From: Antitrichia curtipendula
Taxonomy: Eukaryota > Streptophyta > Bryopsida > Hypnales > Leucodontaceae
NCBI GenBank assembly: GCA_951230915.1
Contig: OX579641.1
Location: 4,464,001-4,528,000 of the forward strand
Direction of reading: 5' to 3'
Length of the DNA: 64,000 nt
The notes beneath the pieces were generated by a model. The model was not told the origin of the DNA. It did no database searches and saw nothing but the letters and a program-made list of their open reading frames with translations. Both the position numbers and the translations under genes were made by a program. Of the stretch, positions 11,767-24,600 are shown in pieces. Each line of letters begins with the position of its first letter. Within the stretch, counting starts at the first letter, position 1.

Positions 11767-14700
11767 TTGGTATTTGAAGTTACGGATTGTAGGAGGTACG
11801 TAACAAAATTGCAAGAGGCCAAATGTTTATCCAAATGAATGTCGCTAAGAGAGTAACCAATGTTGAAGAAGCCACCACCATTAGCATCTCAAATCTTGAC
11901 TTAATGCCGCCCAATTTGTTGGCGTTTCCATCATGGTTAAGTGTCATAAATCTAGAAAGTGATCATCAATCCCATCACACCTCAAAGATACAAAAATCCA
12001 TGTTAGCAATTGTCTATTCTATTGGAGTGATTTGATGAGTGAGGCCAGTTAGATCTATACTATATTGGAACTTTGGTTAGAAAGAATCAAAACATTTTTG
12101 TTCTCTAGCTACTAGTTCAGTAACAACTTGATCGGTTTTCATTTGCTTTCAATCATCACAAGTATACTTTTTATCCTCATGGTTACAACTATCTTTTATC
12201 CTACCATATCCTTCCTTCCAACACATACATAAGATACACTTCTTCCTTCTATTATTGTTGTCGTTTACACAATAAGCCTTTTAGCCACAAGAATAGCACA
12301 TTAATACTTTTTGCAATATTCCCCCCTCTTCTACATTACATTAATACAACAATTCACCATTTTTACTCTAGAACAAGTCTGTTTTGAAATTTTGGTGAAT
12401 TTATGAATCTTTCACAGTGGTTTGTTCATCTTCATGCTCATCACAAAGAGTTCGTAATAACGCAAGGTATATAGGTCTTTTATAAGTTATATTCAAGTAT
12501 TTCTAAAGTAATAATTATAATCCAAGATTCTATATCATACCAAATTATATAAACATTATTCTACATATTCTAAAATTTGAAATTGACATACACTTCTAGA
12601 CATGTAATGGAAAAAAAATACTTTATACTTTGATCATACATAGATTTCACTAATTAATAAAGAATTTAAAATAAATTTTTTGTATGGTCTTTATATCAAG
12701 TTAAATTAAGATCACTTGGTAACAATTTTTGCATCCAAAAATCTTGATTTAGAAATGTGATAGTTTTTTAACTTTAGATCTGAAAATACAAATTTATTTT
12801 ATAGATTACAAGATACTAGGATCCTATTTTGACTATTAAAAATATCTAATAATATTTTGTAACAAAAATAGTTCTTGAATCCTTATTTAGGCAATTTTAA
12901 CTCCTAAAAGATTTGACATTTACATTTGAACATTAGATGAGTACAAACATATCCTAAGCACTTAAAAATATATTTTCACCTATCAATTTTTTGTAGATTT
13001 TTTAATAGATTTAACATTTGTAGGATACAAATTCTGAAAACTTTAATCACAAATGTTCTATAATTGAAAAGGTATTGGTAGTTATAGCTTCAAAATGTAA
13101 CTTTTTTAATTTAAAGAATGACCTTTTAAAAATAACTTAGATAAACAATAAAATATAAAATTTCAAGAATCCGTTATAAATATAACTTAACACTTTTTTG
13201 TATATAGAAAAAAAATTCTTGTGAAAATAAGAAACATTCAATCTATAATTGACTTTAGAAGGAAATTTTAATTTTTGGCTTCAATAGTTTTTTGAAAAAC
13301 ATTGGTTTGTATGCTGGTTGATCTAACTATATATATATGATCTATGAAAAGCAAAGAAAAAAAAATTAAGTAAGAGAACTAGAAAAGTGTTAAATCTCAA
13401 GAAAATAGGTACCTTGACATTTTAATTCGTAAAAAACAGAAAAAATACTTTATAAAAAAACTACAAATTGATCATTTATAGCAAATCTATAGAGATGGTC
13501 ATTCACCAAAAGAATCCCCCATTAGAAAAAATTTCAGGCCTATAGAAGGTTGTTTGACTACATACAGCTGTGCAATTTACAACCAATTTATTTTTTAAAT
13601 AAAAAATTGGAGCACATGTATTCACCAATAGTGCTATGTCAGATTGGTAATTTTAAGTATATATATATAGTTTTATTTTAATTTATTTTCATATTTAAAA
13701 ATATATTTTTTCTATATATTTGCACTACGGCTGACAATCAAATGGCCTTTTACATGGCTCAAAAGTTTTGTTATGAAAATAGTATTCTATATGTCTTGAA
13801 ACGCAAGAAAAAAAATACTCTTTTTATGGACTTCTTCACTACACACAATTAATTATTTTTTAGAATTCCTTTAGTCATTAGTTCTAAATCTACCAGAAGA
13901 CCATTCCTTCCAAATTTGAGCTTAAGTTTATTTTCTAGGATGCAAAATAGTGCTACATCCCCCCCCCCCTCCAAATTGGCAAAATGTGACAAAAAATGGG
14001 GGTTTATTTTTGGACACTAATTAAAATATTTAAAAATTGAAATAAAATTAGGCAAGTTGTGCAATAGTCATGAGTACCTTACTAATGAATCTTGAGACAA
14101 TTGAAACTAAAACACAAAAGTTATGGCCAAAAAACAAATCAACATGCAAGGTGAGATTTAAAATAGTACAAGTGTTTCTTGCAATCACCCTTCACAATTT
14201 TGGAAACGTAGACCTAAACCTCTAGTTTTTAATCGTATGACTAAAAAGTATCACCACTTAGTTTATTGTTAGTTAGTAGAATTGGAAAAAAAAATGGTTG
14301 CAATTTGAAACCATCCCCCCCCAAATGGTGGAAAAATCTATTAAAAATTTGTTTGGAATAGAAAATAGAAAAAATAAGATTTTGGAACTTGACAAAATAA
14401 TTCAATATAGGTCCCCCTATCTATTGCCTTTTTTTTTTCCCAAAATTGCTACTTAGAACTTGGGTGCAAATGGGACAATTAGGTGTTTGGGCTAAGCAAA
14501 ATAGAGGTCAACGATTTCAAATCAAAACATAAAATATCCAAGAAAACGAAGTTGCCAAATCACTAGTGGCAAAATGTGCAAATTGTATTCCATGAGGGTT
14601 GTTGGGGTGGACAGTTTGTTAATTTAGTCACTTCCTTTCAATTTTTGTTCAATCATAGTCTAAGGTAGACCAACCCAATTCCATTTAATGCCAAATTCCG

Positions 14701-15021
14701 TCATGGCCCTACTTTTGGCCCCAATTCCATCTAGAAAACATCCAAATCTGTTCATTTTTTTGACAAAATCAATGCTTAAATGTCTAGAAGGGATAGTGTG
14801 TCAATCCTTTATTGGTGAGTACTTAAGCGCCATAATTAGATACATGAAAAGGTGGTTATGGGTTGTATATGGAATGTTTATAACTACACTCTATAGGCAA
14901 TATAGGCTTGTCTATCTTATATAGGAAGTTTGCTACAATTATTTTACCACAACTACATGTGGCATCCTTTGAGGTCTAATGTGTGGAGCTGTGAATTCGT
15001 AAATGTTGTAATGTTTGTATC
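11767..15021. other. AT-rich intergenic stretch without supported genes
   Basis: The stretch is low-GC, with homopolymer tracts such as C10 near 13961 and C8 near 14317. No protein family, RNA gene or paired terminal repeat was recognised. It is probably decayed repeats. Confidence 0.4.
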
Positions 15022-15302
15022 ATTAGATGAGATTTGGGAGGTTGGGAGGGCTGTTTTAGGCCTGTTCTCAGTAATTTCCCCCTAGTAGTTAAAGAACGCC
15101 GCTATCCAAATTTATTTATTTTGAAAAAAAAAATTAAAAAAATTAAAAAAATTAAAAAATTAAAAAAAAATTAAAAAATTAAATTTTTTTATATGACATG
15201 GCAATCTCTGTGCCATGACAGGCAGCTGCTGCAATGCAATTCCGGGGGTTGAGAACCCTGAAAAACTCGCAACCCTCCCAAGGGGCTAAAAATCATTTAA
15301 TG
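15022..15302 (+). mobile_element. Family gamma element, copy 1
   Basis: It starts ATTAGATGAGATTTGGG and carries GGGAGGGCTG, CCTGTTCTC, an A/T-rich centre (15121-15190) and the hairpin-forming GACATGGCAA...TGCCATGAC. It ends AGGGGCTAAAAATC. The same block order occurs at 42.7, 53.3 and 62.0 kb. Confidence 0.65.
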
Positions 15303-16490
15303 CTTAGCATTATCCAAGAATAGCCTTGCTCATTTGCTAGTCTTTGCACTTGCTTTACAAATTACAGTCTCATTGTTACAAGAATTTGTTTAATTTAAAA
15401 AGAGATTCTCTTTAATTCCATCAAGTTAAGAATCATTTGAAACGAATATGTATGAGTGTGCATCCATTGGGGGATCATTCTAGAGAGATCACCAAGTGGT
15501 AGTTGGAAGATTTGAGTTCCTCAATATTGATAATACAGACGGGATTAAGTATGTGTTTAACCCTTTAACACCTCGATCGTTTTTTAATCTCTGCACATTT
15601 TTGTTTACATCTTTGTATATAAATATCAGTTACCACAATTTCATGCAGTTGGAAGGTTGTCTTTTTCACATTTGAGTATTACATTGGATGAATGAGAAGG
15701 TGGTTGGACTGAACAATGCTTGCAAGCCCTTTGTTCATTATCCAAAATATGGACGTCGGAGCATTTAAGGGTAAACGGTTGTATCGGTAACCTCAACCTC
15801 ATTTGGGGTGATATAAGTAAACTAAGAAATGAGAACAAAGAAGAAACTGAGTTCAAGACGAGGATTTTATGGCTCTTTGCCGAGACTCACAGAGCTTTTA
15901 ACACTCTGGCCCTCAAATTTTAAATCATCTGTTTTGAGATTAATTTCTTTGGTTTCTTACCCCAAGTAAGTTCATAATTTTGCTTGGTTAGTTTTCAATT
16001 GTCTTTGCAACTATCTCTTATTTTATCGATGTTGGTCCACTGAACCACAATGTTTCTTTCAATCGAACAAATGTTGTAGCGGAGATTGATGCCAAACAAA
16101 CACCCTAACTTAACCCCTAATTGTCCAACCCACCATATACGGTCAATCTAATTTCAGGCTAATTTTGGTGTCGGCAGTAAAATTCCTTTGACCATGTTGA
16201 ATTTAATTTGGGACAAGCATATTTGGAAACCCTGGATTTATTTTGGGACTGAGGGAACATATCTTATATCTATGATTATATAATTATAGCACATATCTTA
16301 TATCTATCTAAAAATTATAAATGACTAATCAAATAAGCCAAATTTTAGTTCATGAACTTTTGTGAAGCAACAATTTCAAATGTAGGAGTTCATTCTCAAT
16401 CTTAATCTTGTTACACTCAATGACTTATTAATTGCAGAATTATTGGAGCACTTGGAATGCCTTGTGCCGAGAGTTGATTTCATTTCCATA
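15303..16490. other. Unassigned intergenic stretch
   Basis: A 67-codon frame (15720-15923, reading through LCSLSKIWTSEHL) is moderately codon-like, but no family is recognised and no neighbouring exon could be joined. It may be a gene relic. Nothing else is supported. Confidence 0.3.
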
Positions 16491-16640
16491 ATGTCAAGTT
16501 TGATTTTAAAGGCAGATTTATCACCATTCCATGGGATAGTCAGAAAAGCGTTATAACTCATAACTCAGACCCTCTTTTTACACCTTTAGATTTGCGAAAA
16601 GTACAACTGCGGATGTTTGTGATGAACAATTAGACTTATG
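16490..16640 (+). repeat. Single copy of the sequence that forms the 114-bp array at 38 kb
   Basis: GATAGTCAGAAAAGCGTTAT, CTCATAACTCAGACCCTCTT and GATGAACAATTAGACTTAT match about 37790-37945 block by block. This copy is not amplified. Confidence 0.75.
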
Positions 16641-17157
16641 TGCTCCTTCAAGGTGTGTGTTTTCGATGCCCGGACTGGTGTTCTGGATTTGATGGATTTG
16701 ATTTATGTTTTGGAGTTGTTTGTACTGTGGTTTGGGTTTTTTAGGGTTTGGGGTTCATGACTGCATAGTGTTCAATTGTTTTGAATGTACCCAATGCTGA
16801 CCAGGACTTTTTTTTAATCCATGCCCCCCCTGTTGGCTTCACTGGAAAGGCTAGTTTTTGGAGGGACGAAGACAGAGTGGTCAGATTTCTGACAGTTTGG
16901 CAAAATTTCACCAAAAAAAAAGCCTTGGTATTGATCCTTGACTCTCTTGTCAAGGTTACTTAACATTCTATGAACCCGATACGCCTACAACATCTAAGTT
17001 TGGTCAACTAGATCCGTACATTCAACATGTAATTGTGAATCACCAATTATGGGACACATTTGGCGAGTTAAGGATGGGAAACAAAATGATACATTACCTC
17101 TGCAAAATGTGAAGCCTCTGAAAATATAATTGTGGAATTGATAGCTAATTCTACCAC

Positions 17158-17390
17158 AGGGTAGTGTGCTCATAAAGCGACCCTTTAAGGGCTGGTCGGC
17201 CTTCTCAGAACGTTTTTCAGGTGCCCAAAAGTATTTTCCCTGATTTTTTTCACTTGAAGAGAAAGTAATGCGGAATCTAACACAAGTGGTTTCATGTTTT
17301 TCAGAGCATTTACAAATTACTTATGAATTTCCAAATAATTCTGCGGCATGGCACCTATTTTTTATCATACGCCTTGCGAAACCCTCACAC
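17158..17390 (+). mobile_element. Partial family alpha element
   Basis: GGGTAGTGTGCTCATAAAGC at 17159, followed by GACCCTTTAAGGGCTGGTC, matches the start of the complete copy at 21187. The inner part (ACACAAGTGGTTTCATG, AATTACTTATGAATTTCC) also matches. The far end was not found. Confidence 0.55.
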
Positions 17391-17612
17391 GCACTCTGAA
17401 AAAAGATACAACTTGACCAAAAAAAAACCCTACAGCATGCATAAAGTAATACACTAGGTTCCTAAATGCAACCATTACCAAACTTAAACTAACCCTACAT
17501 TCTTTTAACATTTGTAAGAAGGCAATTGGGTAATCAATTTGTCATAGAAAAAATTAAGTGGACACACCCAAGCTCTTATTCCATTTTGCAGCCTCTTTTA
17601 GGGATCACGTTC

Positions 17613-17889
17613 TCACTTCACCGCAGCTCCCAATACAGCACCAGGTGACAAAACCCCTAAATCCCAGATTTTTGATGTAATCTGCAAACGGGTAGATGTG
17701 GACAGCAAGAAGAGTTGGCAAGAAATATCATAAAAAAAACGTAAGCAAAACCCTCGCAGTAGGATTCAAGGTCGGAATGAAGAGAAGGAAAACCTCATAC
17801 GGTCATGAAACCCTGAGTTGATTGAAATCCAGAAAAAAGATGGCGTTACTGCAGCAAGACACAATAAAGAGGCGAGAATCGCATACCAT
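17613..17889 (-). other. Possible 5' exon and mini coding region of an unidentified gene
   Basis: On the minus strand, a GC-rich leader with a telo-box (AAACCCTAAAA at about 18003-17993) leads to CCATG followed directly by a donor-like GTATGC (17886). At 17681 a TTTGCAG acceptor opens an in-phase frame of 22 codons (ITSKIWDLGVLSPGAVLG...) ending in TGA at 17613. ATG-plus-intron layouts with telo-boxes are common in plant translation genes, but this 23-residue product is not recognised. It could be a relic or a non-coding RNA leader. Confidence 0.2.
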
Positions 17890-18444
17890 GGCAACGGAAG
17901 AGAGGTTGCAAACGGAGCGAGGCAAGCGCAGGAGCTGATGGCGCTGCAACAATGGCAAGCGACAGCGGCAAAGGAGATTCTGCTTTGGGGTTTTTAGGGT
18001 TTGGGGGTGTTCGCGAGCATCCGCACTCTTGCAGTATTGGCAGCAATGTAATGTACTGGGAGAATCGATCTTTAGTTACATTCTAAAGTGGGTTAGATGC
18101 CAATTCCATTTGTCTTTCAAGGAAAATTTACTGAAAAAATTGAAAATTTCCAACAAGCACTCCCCAAAACCCCAAACATTGGCACCGTGCTTTACAAATA
18201 GAACCATCCATACAAAACGGAAGAAACACAGTCCCATTAGTCAGTACCAACTTCCATGTGAAAGTAAGAACACATAATTATTGTAAAAGAGCATCTGAAT
18301 TGCAAGCAAAATTTGAATTGGATAAGCGATATGCATTTAGCACAAGCTTTCTAAATTATAAGCGCCGCTACTGCTACTAGGTCTTAACACAATTCGCAAA
18401 ATCCTTCGCAATGTGAAATACGAAGAACTTAATACAAAACACAG

Positions 18445-19493
18445 TCAAGAACTTGTTTCTTTTGTGGAACCAGGTAACAATGCTGCTAATCCAACGCCCT
18501 CGTTGAACTCGACAGGTTGAAATCGATTGACAACAGTCTCAGATGGTTGGTAATCGTACGACTTTGGAATTCGCCTTATGAAATCCAGAGGCCTGCATCA
18601 CACATAGATACAACTGACATTAGCAATTCGGGAATAGATCACTTGCGAAACTGCCATTCATTTTCTGGCCTCCGCATCTCACTAGCATTAGGAGGGTAAC
18701 ACTTCGGCAGATAGTTCTAAACAATAATTGAGGGCAATTGTGATCCAGAGGTTGCAAATCAAATTAGAGACTAATTGCGTGGAGAGACATTACCATATAC
18801 ATAAGATTCATATACTGCAATTCAATTTAGAGCAAATTCCAGATCATCATCGACCCTAATAAGAGACTTCCAAGTCCACCAAACTCGAACATTCGTCTGC
18901 TTCAACTTCCGGCAGAAACAGTCAATCCAATGCCACACTAAGCGTCACAGGCTCCAATATTTCCGTCGAAAACATAAACCCTAAACCCTAATGCAGAGAC
19001 GAGAGAGGCGAAGCAGCATGGGAATTTTCTACAAAGAATCCGCGCAACGACGAGGTGCAAATCGACCTAATCTCACAAAATGACCGTAGTAGATGGAGAG
19101 ATTTAAATAAGGATTGTCACGATACTTGCCGTTAAGCTTGTGCAACCTCAAAAAGAAGAAAAGTAATGTTTTCAGATGTCGCAATACGTGGGAAGAAACA
19201 GACCTGGCTTGAACTCAGCTCAAGCTCTGCATACTCCTTCTCCACTAACTGTATATCGCGCACATCGGCATTGCATTCTACATGCTCGGTCACGGGGTGA
19301 AAGGAGAAAAACATAGAAAAAATCGATGGCAAAGAGCTTACATGGAAGGCAGATCAGTTTCGTAGGAGACATCACAGAATCCTTGACGTTGCTTGTGCTT
19401 GGGATTCACAGTGCATAGCACGAACACTTTGTTCCGGCGCTTAACCACCTTGCAATACTCGCACAAGCGGCGAACCGCTGCCCGCACTTTCAT
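18445..19493 (-). CDS. Ribosomal protein bL36, plant organellar type with C-terminal extension
   Basis: Exon 1 (19493-19342) and exon 2 (18592-18445) join in phase through a 749-bp GT-AG intron into 99 residues. Residues 1-38 ([20 protein letters not shown] through PKHKQRQG) are a complete bL36, with the zinc-binding set C11, C14, C27 and H33 intact. bL36 is a late-assembling protein of the large subunit of bacterial and organellar ribosomes. The remaining 61 residues (ending [15 protein letters not shown]) form a plant-style extension, comparable in length to the Arabidopsis mitochondrial-type protein of about 100 residues. There is no separate N-terminal presequence. A start further upstream in the same frame (19787) adds non-conserved residues and was rejected. 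The exon 2 call is supported by phase, the ATGCAG acceptor and the extension's length. Confidence 0.88.
18975..18991 (-). promoter_or_regulatory. Telo-box repeats in the bL36 intron
   Basis: The plus strand reads TAAACCCTAAACCCTAA. This is two telomere-type units inside the intron of the bL36 gene, in a GC-richer patch. It may be an internal regulatory site or an alternative leader. Confidence 0.45.
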
Positions 19494-19565
19494 GGTTCCA
19501 CAAGGCAAAAGCGGCAGAGGAGAGCGCGTCTCGACCTTTCGGACAGAGAGACGTCCGAGCTCGTC

Positions 19566-19585
19566 GTTAGGGTTAGGGTTAGGGC
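19566..19585 (-). promoter_or_regulatory. Triple GGTTAG repeat upstream of bL36
   Basis: The plus strand has GTTAGGGTTAGGGTTAGGG, i.e. CCCTAA units on the gene's strand, 73-92 bp upstream of its ATG. The spacing resembles a telo-box, but the unit is the 6-bp TTAGGG form and not the 7-bp plant form. Role inferred. Confidence 0.4.
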
Positions 19586-19589
19586 TATG

Positions 19590-20504
19590 GAATATAACGT
19601 GCACATTGTTCTCTCGTGGTGTGTCCATTAAGTTCATCTTCTGCCATGACTTGATTTGTGCCACACATGATTGTGTCCCCCAAATCTCATTCATGGCCAA
19701 AACGCATGCCCATTTTGGCCCATTTTGACCGCGAATGTTAATCAAGACTCTTTCATGAGCTCTTGAACTCAAATTCTTGAATGTCATCCTTTTTCCGTTT
19801 CAGATGCTGCTTTGTAGCAGCCTTGGAGGAATTGAGGATGAGCAGTACTGAAGTTGTTACTCTCGCCTGATGAACGATGCGTGAAAATCACGATCGGGAA
19901 TCCCTGTTTGGACTGTCTCCCTCGATCTGCCATGCATTTCTACGGGGGATGGAAACTTGAGAATCCAATGGAGGCTGATCGAAGCGGGATGGAACATACC
20001 TAAACCGTAACCAGCTAGAGCGCGCGCAGGAATCTCACCCACCTTGGGCTTGTCGATCGAGTAGTGCTGGGAGTGAAGCCAAGTGCTGCTCCAATTGCAC
20101 GTCCAAGAGTGCGTCTTCGACCCTTGCAATCTGCGCCATCAGAGAAGTACAGGAGCCTTTGGTAGTTGATGCTTGTAGGTTTGTTGAAGAATTGATTCAC
20201 TGGAACCATGTTGCAGAGCACCCAACCAACCGACTGCTTTTGTTCAAGTACAGACTTTGATTTAAAGACCCATCAGTTCTGGATGTGCTTTGTTTAGTAT
20301 GCATGCCTTCGAATCCCAGTCTTATCAATCGTGGCTCTGTAAAATCAGAACTGGAAATGAGCACGGACCATAGCTAGGCTGCAGATCGAACTGAGTTTGA
20401 GAAAGTTCTCGCTTTCTAGCTCAGCGACAGCTAGCTTGAACAATTTTCCATTGACACTCAAAGCATATCTTAGAGGTTAGAATACAAGAGGTCACACACA
20501 GTTA
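19590..20504. other. bL36 upstream region, no supported gene
   Basis: GC content is intermediate. Minus-strand frames at 19857-20129 and 20015-20221 overlap each other in different frames and match no family I recognise. The region probably holds the bL36 promoter and possibly remnants linked to the F-box relic downstream. Confidence 0.35.
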
Positions 20505-21187
20505 TTGACAAGGAACAACAAGAAACGGACCGCTGGGAAAGACAAAGGCTATCCCCAAAACTCAAATCATAACTATTCTGCCGTTCCTGGTAACGATGTC
20601 GTGGAGGTAGGAAAGATGGTGACGATGGAGCATGGTAGAACAAGTGGCGGCCTGGACGATGATGGTGAGCGAATGAATTATCTTCAAGTGGCACATGACT
20701 CTTGCGAGAGAAGCTGAACGACTTTGTGGACAGTGATAACGGAGAGTTTCCAGAATTTGGGTTACGAAGCTTACTCGACATGGCATCTTCACGCAACATC
20801 GTTTCCGTGGATCCGAAGATGTTGAATCCTATTCTTTGGAGAATTCTTTCCGAGGAGTTGTTGCTTCTTGTTTTGGCACATCTGTCGGTGCTTGCCTGCG
20901 GAGTCTCTTTGAGGGAATGGAAGAGAGACATGGCTACTGTGAACTCGAGAATCAACCAAGCATGGGACGAAGCTAACCCCACCATGGTTGCAGGGTTTTT
21001 TCATGCAAGGATTTTAGGTTTGAAGGCTTTCCTGATCCTGAATTTCTCGTAACAATATGTGCACCGAGGTCTTCGCAATATTCCTATCGTTTGCATCCGG
21101 GAGGATCCCATTTGTCATGAAAATCGATGGGATGATATGGGTGCAATTGACGGTGGATTGGTTTGTTTTGTCTTTAAAGGTAACTAA
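20505..21187 (+). pseudogene. Broken F-box protein gene
   Basis: The frame from about 20702 reads a recognisable F-box (ILWRILSEELLLLVLAHLSV, then REWKRDMATVNSRINQAW). After an in-frame TAA at 21050-21052 it continues in the same frame with WDDMGAIDGGLVCFVFKGN, which resembles the GGLVCF block found downstream of the F-box in plant F-box proteins. A more upstream part (20505-20714, another frame) may belong to the same gene and would imply a frameshift near 20700. Coding ends at 21185-21187, where the TA target site and first base of an inserted family alpha element form a stop codon. A GTAACT donor-like site at 21180 is the alternative, which would put the element in an intron. F-box proteins recruit substrates to SCF ubiquitin ligases; this copy looks non-functional. 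Confidence 0.6.
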
Positions 21188-21644
21188 GGTAGTATGCTCT
21201 AAAAGCGACCATTTAAGGGATGGTCCGCCTTTTTCATAGGTTTCTGTAGACAAAAATATTTTTTGATCATTTTTCAAGAGAAAGAAAAAATAGATGTGGG
21301 AACCTAGCACAAGTGGTTTTGTGTTTTTTCAATCATTTTTGAATTACTTATAAATTTCCATAAATTTTTATTTATGAATTACTTATAATGGAGCTCTATG
21401 TCCCATTATAGAGGCATAGGCACCTATTTGTGAGCATAGTTCTCCTAAATCCGTCCACTTGGCAACTTCTAAAGAAATGTGCAAAAATCAAAGACAATGA
21501 TTGACTCTTGCAATAGAAAAAATAATTTTTCTTCAAAGCATTCAATTGCTAAAGCGATCCATTTAAGGATCATCCCATCTCCATTTTCTAGCTAAAATAG
21601 GGCCCTTTAAAGGAAAGGGTCGCTTTTACATGGAGCATACTCCT
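21187..21644. mobile_element. Family alpha element, 458 bp, TA-flanked
   Basis: TA (21185-86) and TA (21645-46) flank ends that start AGGTAGTATGCTCT and, inverted, AGGAGTATGCTCC, both leading to AAAAGCGACC. The interior shares the ACAAGTGG...GAATTACTTATAAATTTCC block with other copies. It abuts the F-box relic. Confidence 0.75.
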
Positions 21645-21646
21645 TA

Positions 21647-24600
21647 CACCTAAAATGAACCACTCCTAAAAATTGACCCCTTTTTTTGAAGGGAAAACAA
21701 ACATAGAGGATTCCCAAAATGGTGCACATGGCAAGGACAAATGGTGAATGAATCTTGAGTAGTGTGCAACTCTATTGATAGAACTGTGGAGGTGGCAACT
21801 CTACAAGTGGTTCATTTTGTGTCCACTTTGTGTTGTTTTAACTTCTCTCTATTGCCATTTCCTCATGTGCATCAAATTCATTTTGGCATCACTTACATGA
21901 CACTTTTAGCACCCGACACCTTGAATCTCTCAAAATTTGTAACTAATTCACAATTCATCCAAAAGATATGGAACCACTTGCAATTAGATTAATAGTCCTC
22001 TAGTGATGTGCAAAAATATTATTTATTTTCTACAGCACATTGGTTATGCCACAGAGCTTATTCGGTCCATTTTAGGTGTGGTTACTTTACATGATTGATT
22101 GTAAGTCAATTGCTCCTTCTTCTAATAAAATCGGATATTAACTACAAAAATTTATAATTTTGAACAATTGTAATTGTATACTAACAAATTCATCTTTAGT
22201 GTTTGAAGTGATTACTACAAGTGAGGGACTTTTAAAAAGGAATTCAGAGTCTAATTTCACTACTATGGCAATTACACCCATATGTGTCCCAAAAAGCAAT
22301 TGATCATAGTTTCCATCATTAAATTTCCATTGTTATAACATTTATTGGACACTAGATGAATAAGCTATGAATTTTCAAAATAGGCAATTATAAAACCAAC
22401 CCTAGAATCTCATGAGTAGAGGATATACATTTTAGGCAAGTGAATTTGTAACTTAGATAGCTGAGTCGATTTTAGAACAGAGTCACAATTAGGTCTAATT
22501 ACCTTATTACTTTGACCATTTAATAACACACAAGGTTCAAGAAAATATAATTTTTAATTTTTAAAATTAGTGTATCACTTTCACATAGTTGATTTAATTG
22601 CATCACCATAATGAGCATAACTCCTAAAGGAAAATTGTCCATTGAACAGACAATTGAAAATCCATGTAGGTTCCAACTAAGTCAATTTTGTTCAAATGTC
22701 TATGAAATTTGACACAAGGTGCCAACATGTACTCCCATAGTAAGAATAATTTTTATTTTGATTGGATGCTCAAATCAAAATTTATGCTACCCCAAGCATT
22801 TTAGTGAGCTTGGAATATTTGGGCATCTTTTGCTAAGACCTTCATTGATTTTTGAAATTTGCCATATATGTGACTAATAAAATATAGCATATGATTGTTT
22901 AAAAATAAATAAAATTGTCAAGTCACATTGTAAGAGGAAGCAAACTTTGTTAGCTAAATCAAGAAAAAAATATTTCCTTTTACCTTCAAGCCCTACAATC
23001 TTGCAATTTGTGAAATCAAAGTTCTTGAAATTTTTCCCACATACTCCAAATATTTGTTTCCTAAATTTTTACTATTAAGAATTCAAGTAGAAAATTTCTT
23101 CATTGCGCAAAAAATTATCAAAAAATGACTAGTGCATTGCCAATTCACTACTTAACCTCTTTGCATTGTAGGGTGATTTAGAACAAGCTAGATTCTATAT
23201 TTGGAATTCATAAAAAAAAGGTTTTAATTTTTTATTTCGGACAATGCATCAAAAATTGCCAGTTTGGGACTTTTCTTCTTCCAAAACACCATTTGTCCTC
23301 CAAGCTATCTTTTAGGATTTTAGTGCATTTTAGCAAAGATTTCACTTTAGAAATATGTTTCAAACCAACAACTAATTTGAGTTCAACTTAAAATACTCAA
23401 TTTCAAAATTTATTTGCTCATAAATCATATTATGTTGAATTTCAATTCCTAATGATCCCATTGGTCTTAAATGAAATTTAGATGTACTATAACATATGCC
23501 ATTTACAACTTTTTTTCCCCAATAAAGATTATATCATGTATCATGAATATAGTCAATTTATTAATTTTAAATCATAAATATTTTTTCAAATCAAGTTCAT
23601 GCACTTCACTTTGAAAATTCACCCAAATTTCCATTTGTATTTTTTAATGTGATATTTTTATGAGTGACTATTATTATTTTTATCATTTATTAGTGGAAAA
23701 ATTCCAAAGATTTATCATGAAAATATCATTATTTTTCTCTAATAGAATCTTTTAAACTCTTTAATAATCCAACTTGTAAATTTTGTATTCATTTCTTCAT
23801 GATACAAAGTAATGTCAATTTTAATGTCGAGTAATGGCAATTTCAATATGAACTATCTCTCTAACTTATTCAAAGACAATCCATTTCTCTCTGTACATAA
23901 TTTAATTAATTTACAATCCAGTGAAAGAGGCCATCACCTTGGGTTTTCCATTTCCTCCCCCTTCCCCAAAACAAAAAATTCTGAACCGTTGATTTAAAAA
24001 TAAAAATAAATCTCCCCCCTGGATACCGTTGATCTTCAAAACATTCTTGGATACAAATACAAGTAGAAGTATGGGTATAGATATTGTATGGTGTATGGTA
24101 TGGTATATGAATATGGATGCGAGTACATATACAATATGGATATGGTACTATATGGATACAGATATGACCTCAATACGAGATACGGTTATAATACAACAAT
24201 ATGGGATTTATCCCATATCAAAAGGCACCCTCACCCTCACCTCAAAATTACAAAGGGGGAAGGAGAAGTGAGCAAAAATATTAATGTAATTTAATTTTTT
24301 TAAATCCGGGAGGTACCAGAGAATTAATAAAAAGAATTGGATTTTGGGTGCATTTGTCACAATGCACCCAAAAGTGGCTGTAACAGCCATATCCCAAATA
24401 ATCTTTTTGAAAGATTACAAAATCGTTGCATGAGTCATTATGTAGTGATTAAAGCTCAAAAATGTTTTGGATTGAAACTTTCTAAACCTCAAAATTCCTC
24501 TTATACCAAGATTTCACTAAAATATCACATGGGCAATTGCATATAACATTTGTTGATTTTATTATATTTAGAAGTTGTATAGGCGTACTATGAAATCTAG

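Noticed and set aside
20470..20985. 171-codon minus-strand frame
   Set aside because: It is the shadow of the plus-strand F-box relic; only the plus frame shows a recognisable domain.
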